A stretch of 64,000 nt of DNA from Pelagovum sp. HNIBRBA483 (GCF_040931995.1 NZ_CP162412.1:1426001-1490000), one strand, 5' to 3'; counted from the first letter of the stretch, positions 45,265 through 54,588 are shown. The notes: generated from the sequence alone by a model not told the origin. Program-made: numbers and translations.

Positions 45265-46436
45265 TGTGGCGGCATATCGCCTCTAATGCATTAACATTTT
45301 TCACGGTCGGCCTCTTCCTTTTGGGAGGGGTCGTTCTGTGGGCGGATCGTAGTTTTCGCGCGCAAGGGCCGCTTGAGCAGGCGATTTGCGTACAAGTGCC
45401 GCGCGGGGCGACGATGCGCCGGATGGCGGATGACCTCGTGGAAAAGGGCGCCATCACGTCGGCGGCCGTTTTCAACATTGGGGCGGATTATGCGGGGCTT
45501 TCCGACGATCTGAAGGCGGGGAATTTCCTAGTTTCGGAAGGTGCGTCGATGGAGCAGATCGTCGATGTGCTGACCCGTGGCGGGCAGAGCACCTGCGGCA
45601 CGGAAGTCGTTTACCGTGTGGGCGTGGCGCGCACGGCGGTGCAGGTGCGGGAACTGGACCCAGTTTCGGGGCGTTTCGTTGAGCGGCTTGATTTTGTGCT
45701 CGGTGAGGATGAAGTGCCGGTCGATTACATTGAGGTGCGCGAGGAGCCGGATACGCGCTACCGCGTTGCCTTGGCAGAGGGTGTGACCAGCTGGCAGGTT
45801 GTTTCGGCGCTGAATTCGATTGATGCGCTCACCGAGTATACGGATTTGCGGCCTGACGAGGGCATGCTGGCACCAGATAGCTACGAGTTTGTCCCAGGCG
45901 ATACGGTGACAAGCATCGTGGACGAAATGCAGCGGCGGCAGGCGTTGATCCTTGAGGAAGAGTGGCTCAATCGCGCCGATGATCTGCCAGTGACAACGCC
46001 AGAGGAGGCGTTGATCCTTGCCTCGATTATTGAAAAGGAAACCGCCGTTGCGGATGAACGCGGCTTGGTGTCGAGCGTCTTTGTCAACCGTCTGAGGCGG
46101 GGTATGCGCCTGCAAACAGACCCGACGGTGATTTATGGCGTCACGGGGGGCGAAGGCGTGCTTGGGCGCGGGTTGCGGCAAAGTGAATTGCGCCGCGAGA
46201 CGCCCTACAACACTTATGTGATCGACGGATTGCCGCCAACGCCGATTGCAAACCCGGGGCGGGCGGCGATCCGTGCGGCGCTTAATCCGGATGACTCTGA
46301 TTTCATCTTCTTTGTGGCGGATGGAACCGGCGGGCACGTCTTTGCGGAAACACTAGCCGAGCATAACCGCAACGTGGCGCTCTGGCGGGAAATCGAGGCT
46401 CAACAGCGCCGCGACGCTGCGGATGGTAACGAATAA
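45264..46436 (+). CDS. mltG: Endolytic murein transglycosylase MltG
   Basis: 390 residues. A single N-terminal membrane helix (LTFFTVGLFLLGGVVLW) anchors a periplasmic YceG domain. It contains a LysM-like first part, the catalytic Glu in EALILASIIEKETAVADER, and LQTDPTVIYGV and LPPTPIANPGRAAI blocks. MltG cuts nascent peptidoglycan strands. Translationally coupled to fabF. A weak hairpin (CCGGCTC-TGAAT-GGGCCGG, 46490-46508) lies downstream, before the GTA cluster. Confidence 0.96.
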   Translation: MWRHIASNALTFFTVGLFLLGGVVLWADRSFRAQGPLEQAICVQVPRGATMRRMADDLVEKGAITSAAVFNIGADYAGLSDDLKAGNFLVSEGASMEQIVDVLTRGGQSTCGTEVVYRVGVARTAVQVRELDPVSGRFVERLDFVLGEDEVPVDYIEVREEPDTRYRVALAEGVTSWQVVSALNSIDALTEYTDLRPDEGMLAPDSYEFVPGDTVTSIVDEMQRRQALILEEEWLNRADDLPVTTPEEALILASIIEKETAVADERGLVSSVFVNRLRRGMRLQTDPTVIYGVTGGEGVLGRGLRQSELRRETPYNTYVIDGLPPTPIANPGRAAIRAALNPDDSDFIFFVADGTGGHVFAETLAEHNRNVALWREIEAQQRRDAADGNE

Positions 46437-46601
46437 TTACCAAAATATATCAGTGATTTAATGCACCGGCTCGGTGTCAAATAAATTGACCGGCTCTGAA
46501 TGGGCCGGCAACATCAGTCATTGCTAGACATGACATCCGACGGGCAAAGCCGCATCGGATGGCACGCACCTGCGACGGGTAACACGCAGGAAAGAACAGG
46601 C

Positions 46602-46901
46602 ATGACACACACTCCAGAACCTGAACGGCTCGCGCCGGTGCTGGCGCATTTAAGGCGCTTCGTTGCGGATGAAGGCCAGCTAGAGGACCGCTTGGCGGTG
46701 ATCGAAGCCATGCGCATGGCATATGAAATGGTGATACAGGCACAGGAGACACTGAACAATGAGCAGAACGCCAGATCCGCTGATGACGCCGACACTGGCG
46801 ATGACCTCGACACATTGCGGGCCGATATCGGGCGCAAGCTGGATCGCCTCAGAAGCTGTGGCGGTTCAGGAGGCGTTTCTGGAGGACTTAAGCCCGAGTG
46901 A
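46602..46901 (+). CDS. GTA g1: small terminase-like protein
   Basis: 99 residues from the ATG at 46602 (GGAAAGAACAGG upstream). Position directly before the large terminase and its size fit GTA gene g1, shown in Rhodobacter capsulatus to act as TerS in DNA packaging. The helical middle (LRRFVADEGQLEDRLAVIEAMRMAYEMVIQAQE) is plausible for a small terminase oligomer. Its 3' third overlaps the terL frame by 143 nt if terL begins at 46759. First structural gene of the GTA cluster. Confidence 0.8.
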   Translation: MTHTPEPERLAPVLAHLRRFVADEGQLEDRLAVIEAMRMAYEMVIQAQETLNNEQNARSADDADTGDDLDTLRADIGRKLDRLRSCGGSGGVSGGLKPE

Positions 46902-48165
46902 ACTCCGCGCCTTACCGCATTTGTTCGAGTTCTGGGCGCTGCCGCATCAACTGCCGCCGAGAAATGAATGGCGGACATGGATCATTCTGGGCGGGCGCGG
47001 CGCGGGCAAGACGCGGGCCGGCGCCGAATGGGTGCGCGCAATGGTTGAGGGGGCGACGCCGCGCATGGCGGGGCGGGCGCGGCGGGTCGCCTTGGTGGGG
47101 GAAACCATTGATCAGGCGCGGGAGGTGATGATTTTTGGCGATAGTGGCATCATGGCGCTTGCGCCGCCCGACAGGCGACCGGAGTGGCTACCCGGTCGGC
47201 GGTTGTTGGTGTGGCCCAATGGGGCGACGGCGCAGCTGTTCTCGGCGCATGATCCGGAGTCGCTGCGCGGGCCGCAATTTGACGCGGCGTGGGCAGATGA
47301 GTTGGCCAAATGGAAGAACGGGCAGGAAACATGGGACATGCTGCAATTCTGTCTGCGGCTCGGCGATGATCCTCGCGCGGTCATCACCACGACGCCGCGT
47401 AAATCCCCAGTGCTGCGCGAAATACTGGCGCGACCGAGTACGGTAACGACCCATGCGCCGACCGACGCCAACCGCGCCAACCTTGCTGCCGGTTTTCTGG
47501 AAGAGGTGACACGCCGCTACGGGGGGACGCGGCTTGGGCGGCAGGAGCTGGAGGGCGAACTGCTCGATGATCTGGAAGGGGCGCTGTGGACCGCGCAGAT
47601 GTTGGGGCAGGCGCGCGTTTCGGCGGCACCTCCCCTGTCGCGGATCGTGGTGGCCGTCGATCCGCCGGTCAGCGGGCATCAGGGATCGGATGATTGTGGA
47701 ATCGTCGTCGCCGGGATCGTCTGCGAGGGGCCGCCGCAGAGCTGGTGCAGTTATGTGCTGGAGGATGCAACTGTCTCGGCGGCGACGCCGGAGGTCTGGG
47801 CGCGTGCTGCGCTTGAGGCGGTTGCACGACATGGTGCGGACCGATTGGTCGCGGAGGTTAATCAAGGCGGCGCGCTGGTTGAGACGGTGATCCGGCAGAT
47901 TGATCCTTTGGTGCCGTTTCGCGCGGTGCGCGCAACGCATGGGAAGGCCGCGCGCGCCGAACCAGTTGCGGCGCTTTATGAGCAAGGGCGTGTGCGCCAT
48001 CTGGAAGGGCTGACCGCGTTGGAGGATCAGATGGGCCAGATGTGCCGCACAGGCTTTGCCGGACGGGGTTCGCCGGACAGGGTGGATGCCTTGGTCTGGG
48101 CATTGCAGGAGTTGGTCATCGACCCTGCGCGCCAGTGGCGGCGGCCGCGCATGCGCGTGCTATAG
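46759..48165 (+). CDS. GTA g2: large terminase (TerL)
   Basis: 468 residues as the frame allows. Walker A GGRGAGKT near residue 80, Walker-B/catalytic DE in FDAAWADELAKW, ATPase coupling ITTTPRKSP, and nuclease-domain aspartates in VVAVDPPVSGH and DRVDALVWAL. It packages random host DNA into GTA heads. The ATG at 46759 has AGGAG 10 bases upstream; the conserved domain begins only near residue 38 (VQEAFLEDLSPSELRALPHL), so a later start such as GTG 46856 would cut the overlap with g1 to 46 nt. Confidence 0.93.
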   Translation: MSRTPDPLMTPTLAMTSTHCGPISGASWIASEAVAVQEAFLEDLSPSELRALPHLFEFWALPHQLPPRNEWRTWIILGGRGAGKTRAGAEWVRAMVEGATPRMAGRARRVALVGETIDQAREVMIFGDSGIMALAPPDRRPEWLPGRRLLVWPNGATAQLFSAHDPESLRGPQFDAAWADELAKWKNGQETWDMLQFCLRLGDDPRAVITTTPRKSPVLREILARPSTVTTHAPTDANRANLAAGFLEEVTRRYGGTRLGRQELEGELLDDLEGALWTAQMLGQARVSAAPPLSRIVVAVDPPVSGHQGSDDCGIVVAGIVCEGPPQSWCSYVLEDATVSAATPEVWARAALEAVARHGADRLVAEVNQGGALVETVIRQIDPLVPFRAVRATHGKAARAEPVAALYEQGRVRHLEGLTALEDQMGQMCRTGFAGRGSPDRVDALVWALQELVIDPARQWRRPRMRVL

Positions 48166-48275
48166 AGGTGTTGCCGATCCCACCGCGCGGTGGGGTCGGA
48201 TTATCGCAGGGATTGTCGGGCAATCTTTCCTCATCGACGGGCGCAAAGCGGTGCCTGTGCAGATGGGAGAGATGC

Positions 48276-49484
48276 ATGTTTGACTTTCTGAAGAGGGCCG
48301 ATGCCGAGGGAGATGGCAGGCCAGAAGGCGGTGCCGTGGAGGCGAAGGCCTCTGCCGCGGGGCGGGTGGCTGCTTGGGGCAGCAGCGGCCGTGTGGCATG
48401 GAGCCCGCGCGATGTGGTCACGCTGACACGGATTGGCTTTACCGGAAATCCTGTCGGTTACCGTGCGGTGACACTGATTGCCGAGGCGGCTGCGGCGGTT
48501 CCGCTGGTGCTGCAAACGCCTGAACGCCGCTATGAGACGCATCCTGTGCTGGCCCTGTTGGCCCGCCCGAACGCGGCGCAGGGGCGGGCTGCTTTGCTGG
48601 AAGCGATTTACGGGCATCTGTTGCTGACGGGTAGTGCCTATCTAGAGGCCGTCGGCGGGGACAGTGCTGGCGTGGCGCCCGATGAATTGCATGTACTGCG
48701 CGCAGACCGGATGCATGTGGTGCCCGGCGCAGAGGGATGGCCGGTCGCTTATGACTATGTCGTGAACGGGCGCAAGCACCGCTACGCAGTGCGGGAAAGT
48801 GCCAGCCCGATTTGTCATATTCGTGGCTTTCATCCACAGGATGATCATTACGGGCTATCAGCTTTGCAGGCAGCGGCCACGGCACTGGATGTGCATAACG
48901 CGGCGTCGCGCTGGTCAAAGGCTTTGCTGGACAATGCAGCGCGGCCATCGGGCGCGATTGTGTATCGCGGGGGGGACGGGCAAGCGCCGCTGAGCGCGGA
49001 CCAATACGACCGGCTGCTCTCGGAAATGGAGAGCCAGCACCAAGGCGCACGCAATGCAGGCAGGCCCATGTTGCTGGAAGGCGGTTTGGACTGGAAGCCG
49101 ATGGGTTTTTCACCCTCGGACATGGAATTTCAGAAAACCAAGGAAGCGGCGGCGCGGGAGATTGCCACGGCATTTGGCGTGCCGCCAATGCTCCTTGGCA
49201 TACCGGGTGACGCGACCTACGCGAATTATCAGGAGGCCAATCGTGCCTTCTATCGCCTGACCGTTCTACCGCTGGCGGCGAAGGTATCGGCGGCGATCGG
49301 GACGTGGCTTGCTGGGTTCCTGAACGAAGATTTCGAGCTGCGGCCGGATCTGGATCAGGTGCCTGCCTTGGCGCCCGAACGGGAGGCGCAATGGCGGCGC
49401 GTGGCGGCCGTAGACTTCCTCAGCGAGGCTGAAAAGCGGGTTCTGTTGGGACTTCCTGCGCGGGAGGTTGGTGATGACCGGTGA
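48276..49484 (+). CDS. GTA g3: portal protein (HK97 family)
   Basis: 402 residues from the ATG at 48276 (GGGAGA upstream); the frame is open earlier but MFDFLKR is the family start. HK97-type portal blocks: NPVGYRAVTLIAEAAAAVP, NAASRWSKALLDNAARPSGAI, GVPPMLLGIPGDATYANYQEANRAFYR and a C-terminal LSEAEKRVLLGLPA. It forms the dodecameric DNA entry ring at the head vertex. It ends inside the g3.5 start region. Confidence 0.95.
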   Translation: MFDFLKRADAEGDGRPEGGAVEAKASAAGRVAAWGSSGRVAWSPRDVVTLTRIGFTGNPVGYRAVTLIAEAAAAVPLVLQTPERRYETHPVLALLARPNAAQGRAALLEAIYGHLLLTGSAYLEAVGGDSAGVAPDELHVLRADRMHVVPGAEGWPVAYDYVVNGRKHRYAVRESASPICHIRGFHPQDDHYGLSALQAAATALDVHNAASRWSKALLDNAARPSGAIVYRGGDGQAPLSADQYDRLLSEMESQHQGARNAGRPMLLEGGLDWKPMGFSPSDMEFQKTKEAAAREIATAFGVPPMLLGIPGDATYANYQEANRAFYRLTVLPLAAKVSAAIGTWLAGFLNEDFELRPDLDQVPALAPEREAQWRRVAAVDFLSEAEKRVLLGLPAREVGDDR

Positions 49485-49692
49485 TGTCTTGAGCATGAGC
49501 CGGCAGGCGCGGGGCGGTGGCGATGGGCCAGTGACCGATTTCTGGCTTGCGACGGTGGATGTCCGGTTGAGCCGGATCGAGCGGATGATGGAGCGCATGG
49601 AAAGGCAGGTCTGGGCCTTGGCGGCGGTGGCGGGTGGCCTGCTGTTGGTCGACTTGATGCGGATGATCCTGCAACTGAGAGGGGGATTGTGA
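49474..49692 (+). CDS. GTA g3.5: small head-formation membrane-type protein
   Basis: 72 residues from the ATG at 49474 (GGGAGG six bases before). The first half is polar, then VDVRLSRIERMMERMERQ forms an amphipathic helix followed by a hydrophobic segment (VWALAAVAGGLLLVDLMRMI). It fits the GTA head-formation family (rcc01685-like) found between portal and protease. It overlaps the portal 3' end and its stop shares a base with the next start. Confidence 0.82.
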   Translation: MTGDVLSMSRQARGGGDGPVTDFWLATVDVRLSRIERMMERMERQVWALAAVAGGLLLVDLMRMILQLRGGL

Positions 49693-50270
49693 TGCAGCTT
49701 GAGCGCAAATTTACGCAACTTACCAATGGCTTGGAGGTGAGTTCTGGCCACGAAATATCTGGCTATGCATCACACTTCGAAGCCAAGGATCAGGGGGGTG
49801 ATCGCGTGGCGCGGGGTGCCTATGCGGCATCTCTCGCGCGGCTGGAAACGTCTGGCGGCAGGGTGAAAATGCTCTGGCAGCATGATCCGACGCGGCCCAT
49901 CGGTGTTTGGGATGAAGTGCGCGAGGACGGGCGCGGTCTGTGGGTGAGCGGGCGCATCTTGACCAAGCTGGAACAAGGGCGCGAGGCAGCAGCGTTGATC
50001 GCGGAAGGAGCGATTGACGGTTTGTCGATCGGATACCGCACAGTGCGCGCGGAAAAGGCGCAAGACGGATCACGCCGGTTGCTGGAGGTGGACCTCTGGG
50101 AAGTGTCGCTGGTGACGTTCCCGATGCTGCGGGAGGCGCGGATCGACCGGAAAGAGGCGCCTTATATCAAACCACCGGAAACATGGGCAGAGGGATTGCG
50201 GATCGCGGCGGGGGTGATGGCCGAGACGCGCAGAGAACTTTCTTTTGAGCAAAGGAGCAGGACGAGATGA
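49692..50270 (+). CDS. GTA g4: prohead protease (HK97 U35 family)
   Basis: 192 residues from the ATG at 49692, within TGATG. HK97 prohead protease features: GYASHFEAKDQGGDRVARGAY, catalytic His in MLWQHDPTRPIGVWDEV and Ser in GAIDGLSIGYRT, then a WEVSLVTFPMLREARI block. It removes the scaffold part of the capsid protein. It ends 4 bp inside the capsid gene. Confidence 0.94.
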   Translation: MQLERKFTQLTNGLEVSSGHEISGYASHFEAKDQGGDRVARGAYAASLARLETSGGRVKMLWQHDPTRPIGVWDEVREDGRGLWVSGRILTKLEQGREAAALIAEGAIDGLSIGYRTVRAEKAQDGSRRLLEVDLWEVSLVTFPMLREARIDRKEAPYIKPPETWAEGLRIAAGVMAETRRELSFEQRSRTR

Positions 50271-51439
50271 GCGACACAGAAGCGGCGGTGATTGCGACCG
50301 ATCGAGATGCCGAGATCAAGGGTGCGATAGATGATTTCACACATGAAATCAGAGAGTTCACCAGTTCAGTTAAACAGAAACTTCAACATCAGGAAGAACG
50401 AATGACCCATTTGGACAAGAAGATGATCCGCGCAGCGCGGCCCGCTTTGGCGGTGAATGCGGAACCGGGACAGCCACATCAGAAGGCTTTTGCTGCCTAT
50501 GTGCGAACCGGCGAGGATGATGGCCTGCGCGGGCTTGATCTGGACGCGAAGGCGATGTCCACGGCGGTGGCGGCGGATGGTGGCTATCTTGTTGATCCGC
50601 AGACATCCGAGACGATCCGCTCAACGGTCAGCGCAACCGCCTCGCTGCGGTCAGTGGCGAGCATCGTGTCGGTTGATGCGACCTCTTACGACGTTCTGGT
50701 GGATCATGCGGACATAGGCGCGGGGTGGGCTTCTGAAACAGCGAGCGCGACGGAAACCGCCTCCCCGCAGATTGACCGCATCTCCATCCCGCTGCACGAG
50801 CTTTCGGCGCTGCCGAAGGCATCCCAACGGTTGCTGGACGACAGCGCATTCGACATAGAAGGCTGGTTGGCGCAGCGCATTGCTGACAAGTTCGCCCGTT
50901 CGGAGGCGGCTGCTTTTGTGAACGGCGACGGCATCGATAAGCCGACCGGCTTCCTGAGCTATCCGACGGTGGATAATGATGTCTGGGCATGGGGTAATCT
51001 GGGCTACGTCACCACGGGCAGCCTTGGGGCGATTACCGATGGCGATCCAATCATTGAGTTGGTCTATGCCCTTGGGGCGCAATATCGCGCGGGCGCAAGT
51101 TTTGTGATGAACTCCAAAACCGCAGGCACCGTGCGCAAGCTGAAGGATGCCGATGGCCGCTTCTTGTGGTCTGATGGGCTTGCCGCGGGGGAGCCGGCGC
51201 GGCTGATGGGCTATCCGGTGCTGATCGCCGAGGACATGCCCGATATCGCGAATGACAGCTTCTCGATTGCTTTTGGTGATTTTGGAGCGGGTTACACCGT
51301 GGCCGAGCGGCCTGATCTGCGGGTTCTGCGCGATCCGTTCTCTGCCAAACCGCATGTGTTGTTCTACGCCACCAAGCGCGTGGGCGGGGCGGTAAGCGAT
51401 TTCAGCGCGATCAAGTTGCTGAAGTTCGGCACCGCTTAA
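50267..51439 (+). CDS. GTA g5: major capsid protein (HK97 fold)
   Basis: 390 residues. The first ~100 residues are a charged coiled-coil delta/scaffold domain removed by g4 (IKGAIDDFTHEIREFTSSV). The mature HK97-like part follows: DGGYLVDPQTSETIRSTVSA, WASETASATETASPQIDRIS, LHELSALPKASQRLLDDSA, AAFVNGDGIDKPTGFL and a C-terminal GFG-like block PHVLFYATKRVGGAVSDFSA. ATGA overlap with g4. A 160-bp gap to g6 is the longest inside the cluster. Confidence 0.96.
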   Translation: MSDTEAAVIATDRDAEIKGAIDDFTHEIREFTSSVKQKLQHQEERMTHLDKKMIRAARPALAVNAEPGQPHQKAFAAYVRTGEDDGLRGLDLDAKAMSTAVAADGGYLVDPQTSETIRSTVSATASLRSVASIVSVDATSYDVLVDHADIGAGWASETASATETASPQIDRISIPLHELSALPKASQRLLDDSAFDIEGWLAQRIADKFARSEAAAFVNGDGIDKPTGFLSYPTVDNDVWAWGNLGYVTTGSLGAITDGDPIIELVYALGAQYRAGASFVMNSKTAGTVRKLKDADGRFLWSDGLAAGEPARLMGYPVLIAEDMPDIANDSFSIAFGDFGAGYTVAERPDLRVLRDPFSAKPHVLFYATKRVGGAVSDFSAIKLLKFGTA

Positions 51440-51601
51440 AGCGGACCGGACGGGGCGTCGCGCTGTATGGCCGTCGCTCCCGGGCGCGCACCAATTTGCG
51501 ACCGTGGTGTCTAGCAACTCCTTCCGTCCGTGCGGCACGGCCGGTGCGCGCCCTTCCCAAATGCGGTCCTGACGGAGACCGAGAACCGGAGATGTCTATC
51601 A

Positions 51602-52192
51602 ATGTTAGTTGAAGAAACAGTTGTGACCGATGCAGCCCTGCCGGTGGTCGCGTTCCGCGAGCACCTCAGGCTGGGGTCCGGTTTCGCGGAGGACGCGCTT
51701 CAGGACGGCTTGCTGGCGGGGTGTTTGCGGGCGGCGTTGGCGGCCATCGAGGCCCAGACGAACAAGGTCCTGCTGACGCGCCAGTTCAGCGCCACAGTTC
51801 AGAACCCACCGCGCGGTGCGGAGTACACCTTTGCGGTGGCGCCTGTTGGGCAAGTGTTGGCACTGACACAGTTGGCTGCCGACGGCAGCGAGACGGCGCT
51901 TGAGGTTATCGCCCACAGGCTTCTGCCCGACGCGCATGCGCCACGGTTGGTGCCGCACCCGCCAGTGCCGGTACGCGGGCAACTGAAGATCAGCTTTGAG
52001 GCCGGAATGGGGGCCGCCTGGGCTGATTTGCCTCATGATCTGGCACAGGCAGTGATGATGCTGGCGGCGCATTTTTACGAGACACGCAACGCCAGTGGCG
52101 GGGCGACGGCGGAAGCATTGCCTTATGGTGTGAATGCCTTGATCGCGCGCTACCGCGTGGTGCGCCTTTCGGCTGGCCGGAGATGGTCATGA
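51602..52192 (+). CDS. GTA g6: head-tail connector (adaptor)
   Basis: 196 residues from the ATG at 51602. It is a gp6/gp8-like connector (phiE125 gp8 family): FREHLRLGSGFAEDALQDGLLAGCLRAALAAIE in the helical part, a central beta insert, and a DLPHDLAQAVMMLAAHFYETRN helix. It sits below the portal ring. It ends in an ATGA overlap with g7. Confidence 0.88.
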   Translation: MLVEETVVTDAALPVVAFREHLRLGSGFAEDALQDGLLAGCLRAALAAIEAQTNKVLLTRQFSATVQNPPRGAEYTFAVAPVGQVLALTQLAADGSETALEVIAHRLLPDAHAPRLVPHPPVPVRGQLKISFEAGMGAAWADLPHDLAQAVMMLAAHFYETRNASGGATAEALPYGVNALIARYRVVRLSAGRRWS

Positions 52193-52530
52193 GCAGGGCA
52201 CCTGAGTTGACCAGAAAGCTGGTGCTGGAAGCGCCGCTTGAAACCGAGGACGGCGCGGGCGGGCGGCGGCGCGTTTGGCAGGAACTGGGTGTTCTATGGG
52301 CAGAGGTTGATGGGCGCAGTGGACGCGAGGTGCGGGGCGTCGCGGGGGCGCTAAGCCGCGCGCGCTACAAGATCACCGTGCGGGCGGTACCAGAAGGGCA
52401 TTCAGGGCGACCGGCAGCAGGGCAACGCTTCAGGGAGGGGAGCCGAACTTTTGACATTCTGGCGGTGACGGAGCGGGATGCGGCAGCGCGCTTTCTCATC
52501 TGTCATGCGGAGGAGGAGTTGGCGACATGA
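52189..52530 (+). CDS. GTA g7: head closure / head-tail stopper
   Basis: 113 residues from the ATG at 52189, the second of two close ATGs and the one with GGAG six bases upstream and an ATGA overlap. It fits the SPP1 gp16-like head-tail adaptor family: LTRKLVLEAPLETEDGAGG, VLWAEVDGRSGREVRG, YKITVRAVPEGHSGRP, RFREGSRTFDILAVTERD. Confidence 0.88.
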   Translation: MSRAPELTRKLVLEAPLETEDGAGGRRRVWQELGVLWAEVDGRSGREVRGVAGALSRARYKITVRAVPEGHSGRPAAGQRFREGSRTFDILAVTERDAAARFLICHAEEELAT

Positions 52531-52937
52531 GTTACGGGCAATCAGCAGCGTTGCAGGCGGCGGTCTACGCGCATCTCGCGGGCGACGCGACCCTTGCGGG
52601 GCTTGTGAACGGAGCGATCTATGACGCGCTTCCGAGCGGTACCTTGCCAACGACCTATGTGACGCTCGGACCGGAAGAGGCGCAAGCGCGCGGCGACAAG
52701 ACGGGCAGCGGTGCCTTGCACCGGTTTGGCGTGACCGTGACGACCTCTGACGCGGGGTTTGCCGATGCCAAAACAATCGCTGCGGCAATATCCGACAGGC
52801 TGGATGGAGCGAAGCCTGCTCTGGTGCGTGGGGCCATCAGCTTCATGCGGTTCCGCCGCGCGAAGGCCGCGCGGCTGGGGAGCGGGAACCAGCGGCAGAT
52901 TGAACTGATCTTCGAGGCAAGGCTGGACGACAGCTGA
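52527..52937 (+). CDS. GTA g8: tail terminator (DUF3168)
   Basis: 136 residues. DUF3168 pattern: ALQAAVYAHLAGDATLAGLVNGAIYDALP, TYVTLGPEEAQARGDKTG, HRFGVTVTTSDAGFADAKTIAAAI. It caps the tail tube at the head side. ATGA overlap with g7. Confidence 0.9.
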   Translation: MSYGQSAALQAAVYAHLAGDATLAGLVNGAIYDALPSGTLPTTYVTLGPEEAQARGDKTGSGALHRFGVTVTTSDAGFADAKTIAAAISDRLDGAKPALVRGAISFMRFRRAKAARLGSGNQRQIELIFEARLDDS

Positions 52938-52972
52938 GGCCGGAAATGCAATGCAAATAAAGGACATGAACC

Positions 52973-53389
52973 ATGGTGGCACAGAGCGGGAAGGACCTGT
53001 TGATCAAGGTCGATCTGACGGGTGGCGGGCAATTCGAAACGATGGCGGGCCTCAGGGCGACGCGGATCGCTTTCAACGCGGAGACAGTGGATGTCACCAG
53101 TTTGGAGAGCAGCGGAGGCTGGCGCGAGTTGTTGGCCGGAGCGGGGGTGAAAACGGCGGCAATCTCGGGCTCCGGGGTTTTCAAGGACGGTTCCAGCGAT
53201 GCGCGTGCGCGGCAGGTTTTCTTTGACGGTGAAGCGCCGGCATTCCAGTTGATTATCCCCGATTTTGGCACGGTCGAAGGGCCGTTTGTCATCTCCGGTC
53301 TGGAGTATTCCGGCAACTACGATGGCGAGGCGACATACGAGCTGTCGCTTGCATCGGCTGGCGTGTTGACCTTCACGGCGGCCGTCTGA
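52973..53389 (+). CDS. GTA g9: major tail (tube) protein
   Basis: 138 residues, TP901-1-type tail protein family: GKDLLIKVDLTGGGQFETMAG, the VDVTSLESSGGWRELLAGAG block and ISGSGVFKDGSSDARARQVF, then FVISGLEYSGNYDGEATYEL. It polymerises as the tail tube. TGATG coupling to g10. Confidence 0.92.
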   Translation: MVAQSGKDLLIKVDLTGGGQFETMAGLRATRIAFNAETVDVTSLESSGGWRELLAGAGVKTAAISGSGVFKDGSSDARARQVFFDGEAPAFQLIIPDFGTVEGPFVISGLEYSGNYDGEATYELSLASAGVLTFTAAV

Positions 53390-53709
53390 TGGGGCGGGGC
53401 GGTCCTTTGGGAGGTGATGTCCTCATCGTAATTGACGGAGAGACATTGCCGGCACGGCTGACCCTGGGGGCATTGGCCGAACTGGAGGACCGCCTCGGCG
53501 AGGAAGGACTCGGTCCGCTTCTGGAGCGGTTCGAGGGTGGTGCGGTGCGAAGCAAGGACATTGCCGCGTTGCTGGCAGCAGGGCTGCGTGGGGGCGGCTG
53601 GACCGGCACGGAGGCGGATCTGATGCACGCGCGGCTGGGGGGCGGGGCAACAACGGCGGCGCGCCATGCGGCGGAACTGCTGATCCAGGCCTTTCGGTTG
53701 CCGGAGTGA
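53389..53709 (+). CDS. GTA g10: tail assembly protein
   Basis: 106 residues of the GTA gp10 family. LGALAELEDRLGEEGLGPLLERF and VRSKDIAALLAAGLRGGG are typical. Likely a tail-assembly chaperone component, in the position used by G/GT proteins of siphophages. The next gene starts in its stop (GTGA). Confidence 0.82.
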   Translation: MGRGGPLGGDVLIVIDGETLPARLTLGALAELEDRLGEEGLGPLLERFEGGAVRSKDIAALLAAGLRGGGWTGTEADLMHARLGGGATTAARHAAELLIQAFRLPE

Positions 53710-53924
53710 ACGGCGTGATTCTGGATTGGGAAGGCTTGATGCGGGCGGGCATTGGACAGCTGAAACTGCATCCCAAGGATTTCTGGGCGCTGACGCCGTT
53801 GGAGCTGATGTTGCTGCTGGGGTGGGAACCGCGCGCTGCGGGCGCCGGAGCAACCATGCGGGAACGGTTTGAGGCGCTATGCGCCGCCTATCCCGATGAG
53901 GAGAGACATGATGGAAAAATTTGA
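53706..53924 (+). CDS. GTA g10.1: tail assembly chaperone
   Basis: 72 residues, GTG start in the g10 stop. DWEGLMRAGIGQLKLHPKDFWALTPLELMLLLG matches the small phage tail assembly chaperone (TAC) family. It works with g10 on the tape measure. It overlaps the g11 start by a few codons. Confidence 0.84.
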   Translation: MNGVILDWEGLMRAGIGQLKLHPKDFWALTPLELMLLLGWEPRAAGAGATMRERFEALCAAYPDEERHDGKI

Positions 53925-54579
53925 GGACGAGATGAACGCCTTTGAGGAGAAGCTTGCGCAGCTTGGCGAAAGCATGGCGGAGAGCGGAACGATTGCGCAT
54001 GCTTTCCGCAGCGAGATGGACGGCATGCGCAGGAGTATGGCGCAGACGACCCGCGATCTGGGCAATCTAGAGCGCGGATTTTCCAGCGGGCTGCGCCGCG
54101 CGATTGACGGGCTGGTGATCGACGGGCGCGGCTTGGGCGATGTGCTCAAAGGGCTTGGAAATTCGATCTCGCAAACCGTTTATGCCGCGGCAATGCGGCC
54201 TGTGACCGATCATTTCGGGGGAATGATGGCAGAAGGGCTGAACGGGATCGTTTCATCAGTGATGCCCTTCGCGCGCGGCGGGGTCTTTCAAAGCGGGCGA
54301 CCCTCCAGCGCGGGTGGCGGTGACGTGGTATCCGGCCCGCAGACGTTCGCCATGCGGGGGAGCAGAAGTGGGCTGATGGGGGAAGCAGGGCCAGAGGCGA
54401 TCCTGCCGCTGACGCGCGGTGCGGATGGGCGGCTTGGTGTGCAATCCGCTGGGGGATCGGGCGCGGTTAATGTGACCATGCATATCACTACACCGGATGT
54501 TCAGAGCTTTCAGCGCAGCCAATCGCAGATTGCGGCGCGGCTCGGACGGGTCATCGGCCACGGACAACGGAACCGTTAG
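53911..54579 (+). CDS. GTA g11: short tail tape measure protein
   Basis: 222 residues from the ATG at 53911 (ATG 53908 also possible; GAGGAG upstream suits 53911). Helical N-terminal half (FEDEMNAFEEKLAQLGESM), then a hydrophobic middle and GEAGPEAILPLTRGADGRLGV, the usual end of tape measure proteins. The short length agrees with the short tail of GTA particles. Confidence 0.9.
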   Translation: MEKFEDEMNAFEEKLAQLGESMAESGTIAHAFRSEMDGMRRSMAQTTRDLGNLERGFSSGLRRAIDGLVIDGRGLGDVLKGLGNSISQTVYAAAMRPVTDHFGGMMAEGLNGIVSSVMPFARGGVFQSGRPSSAGGGDVVSGPQTFAMRGSRSGLMGEAGPEAILPLTRGADGRLGVQSAGGSGAVNVTMHITTPDVQSFQRSQSQIAARLGRVIGHGQRNR

Positions 54580-54588
54580 GGGGGTATG

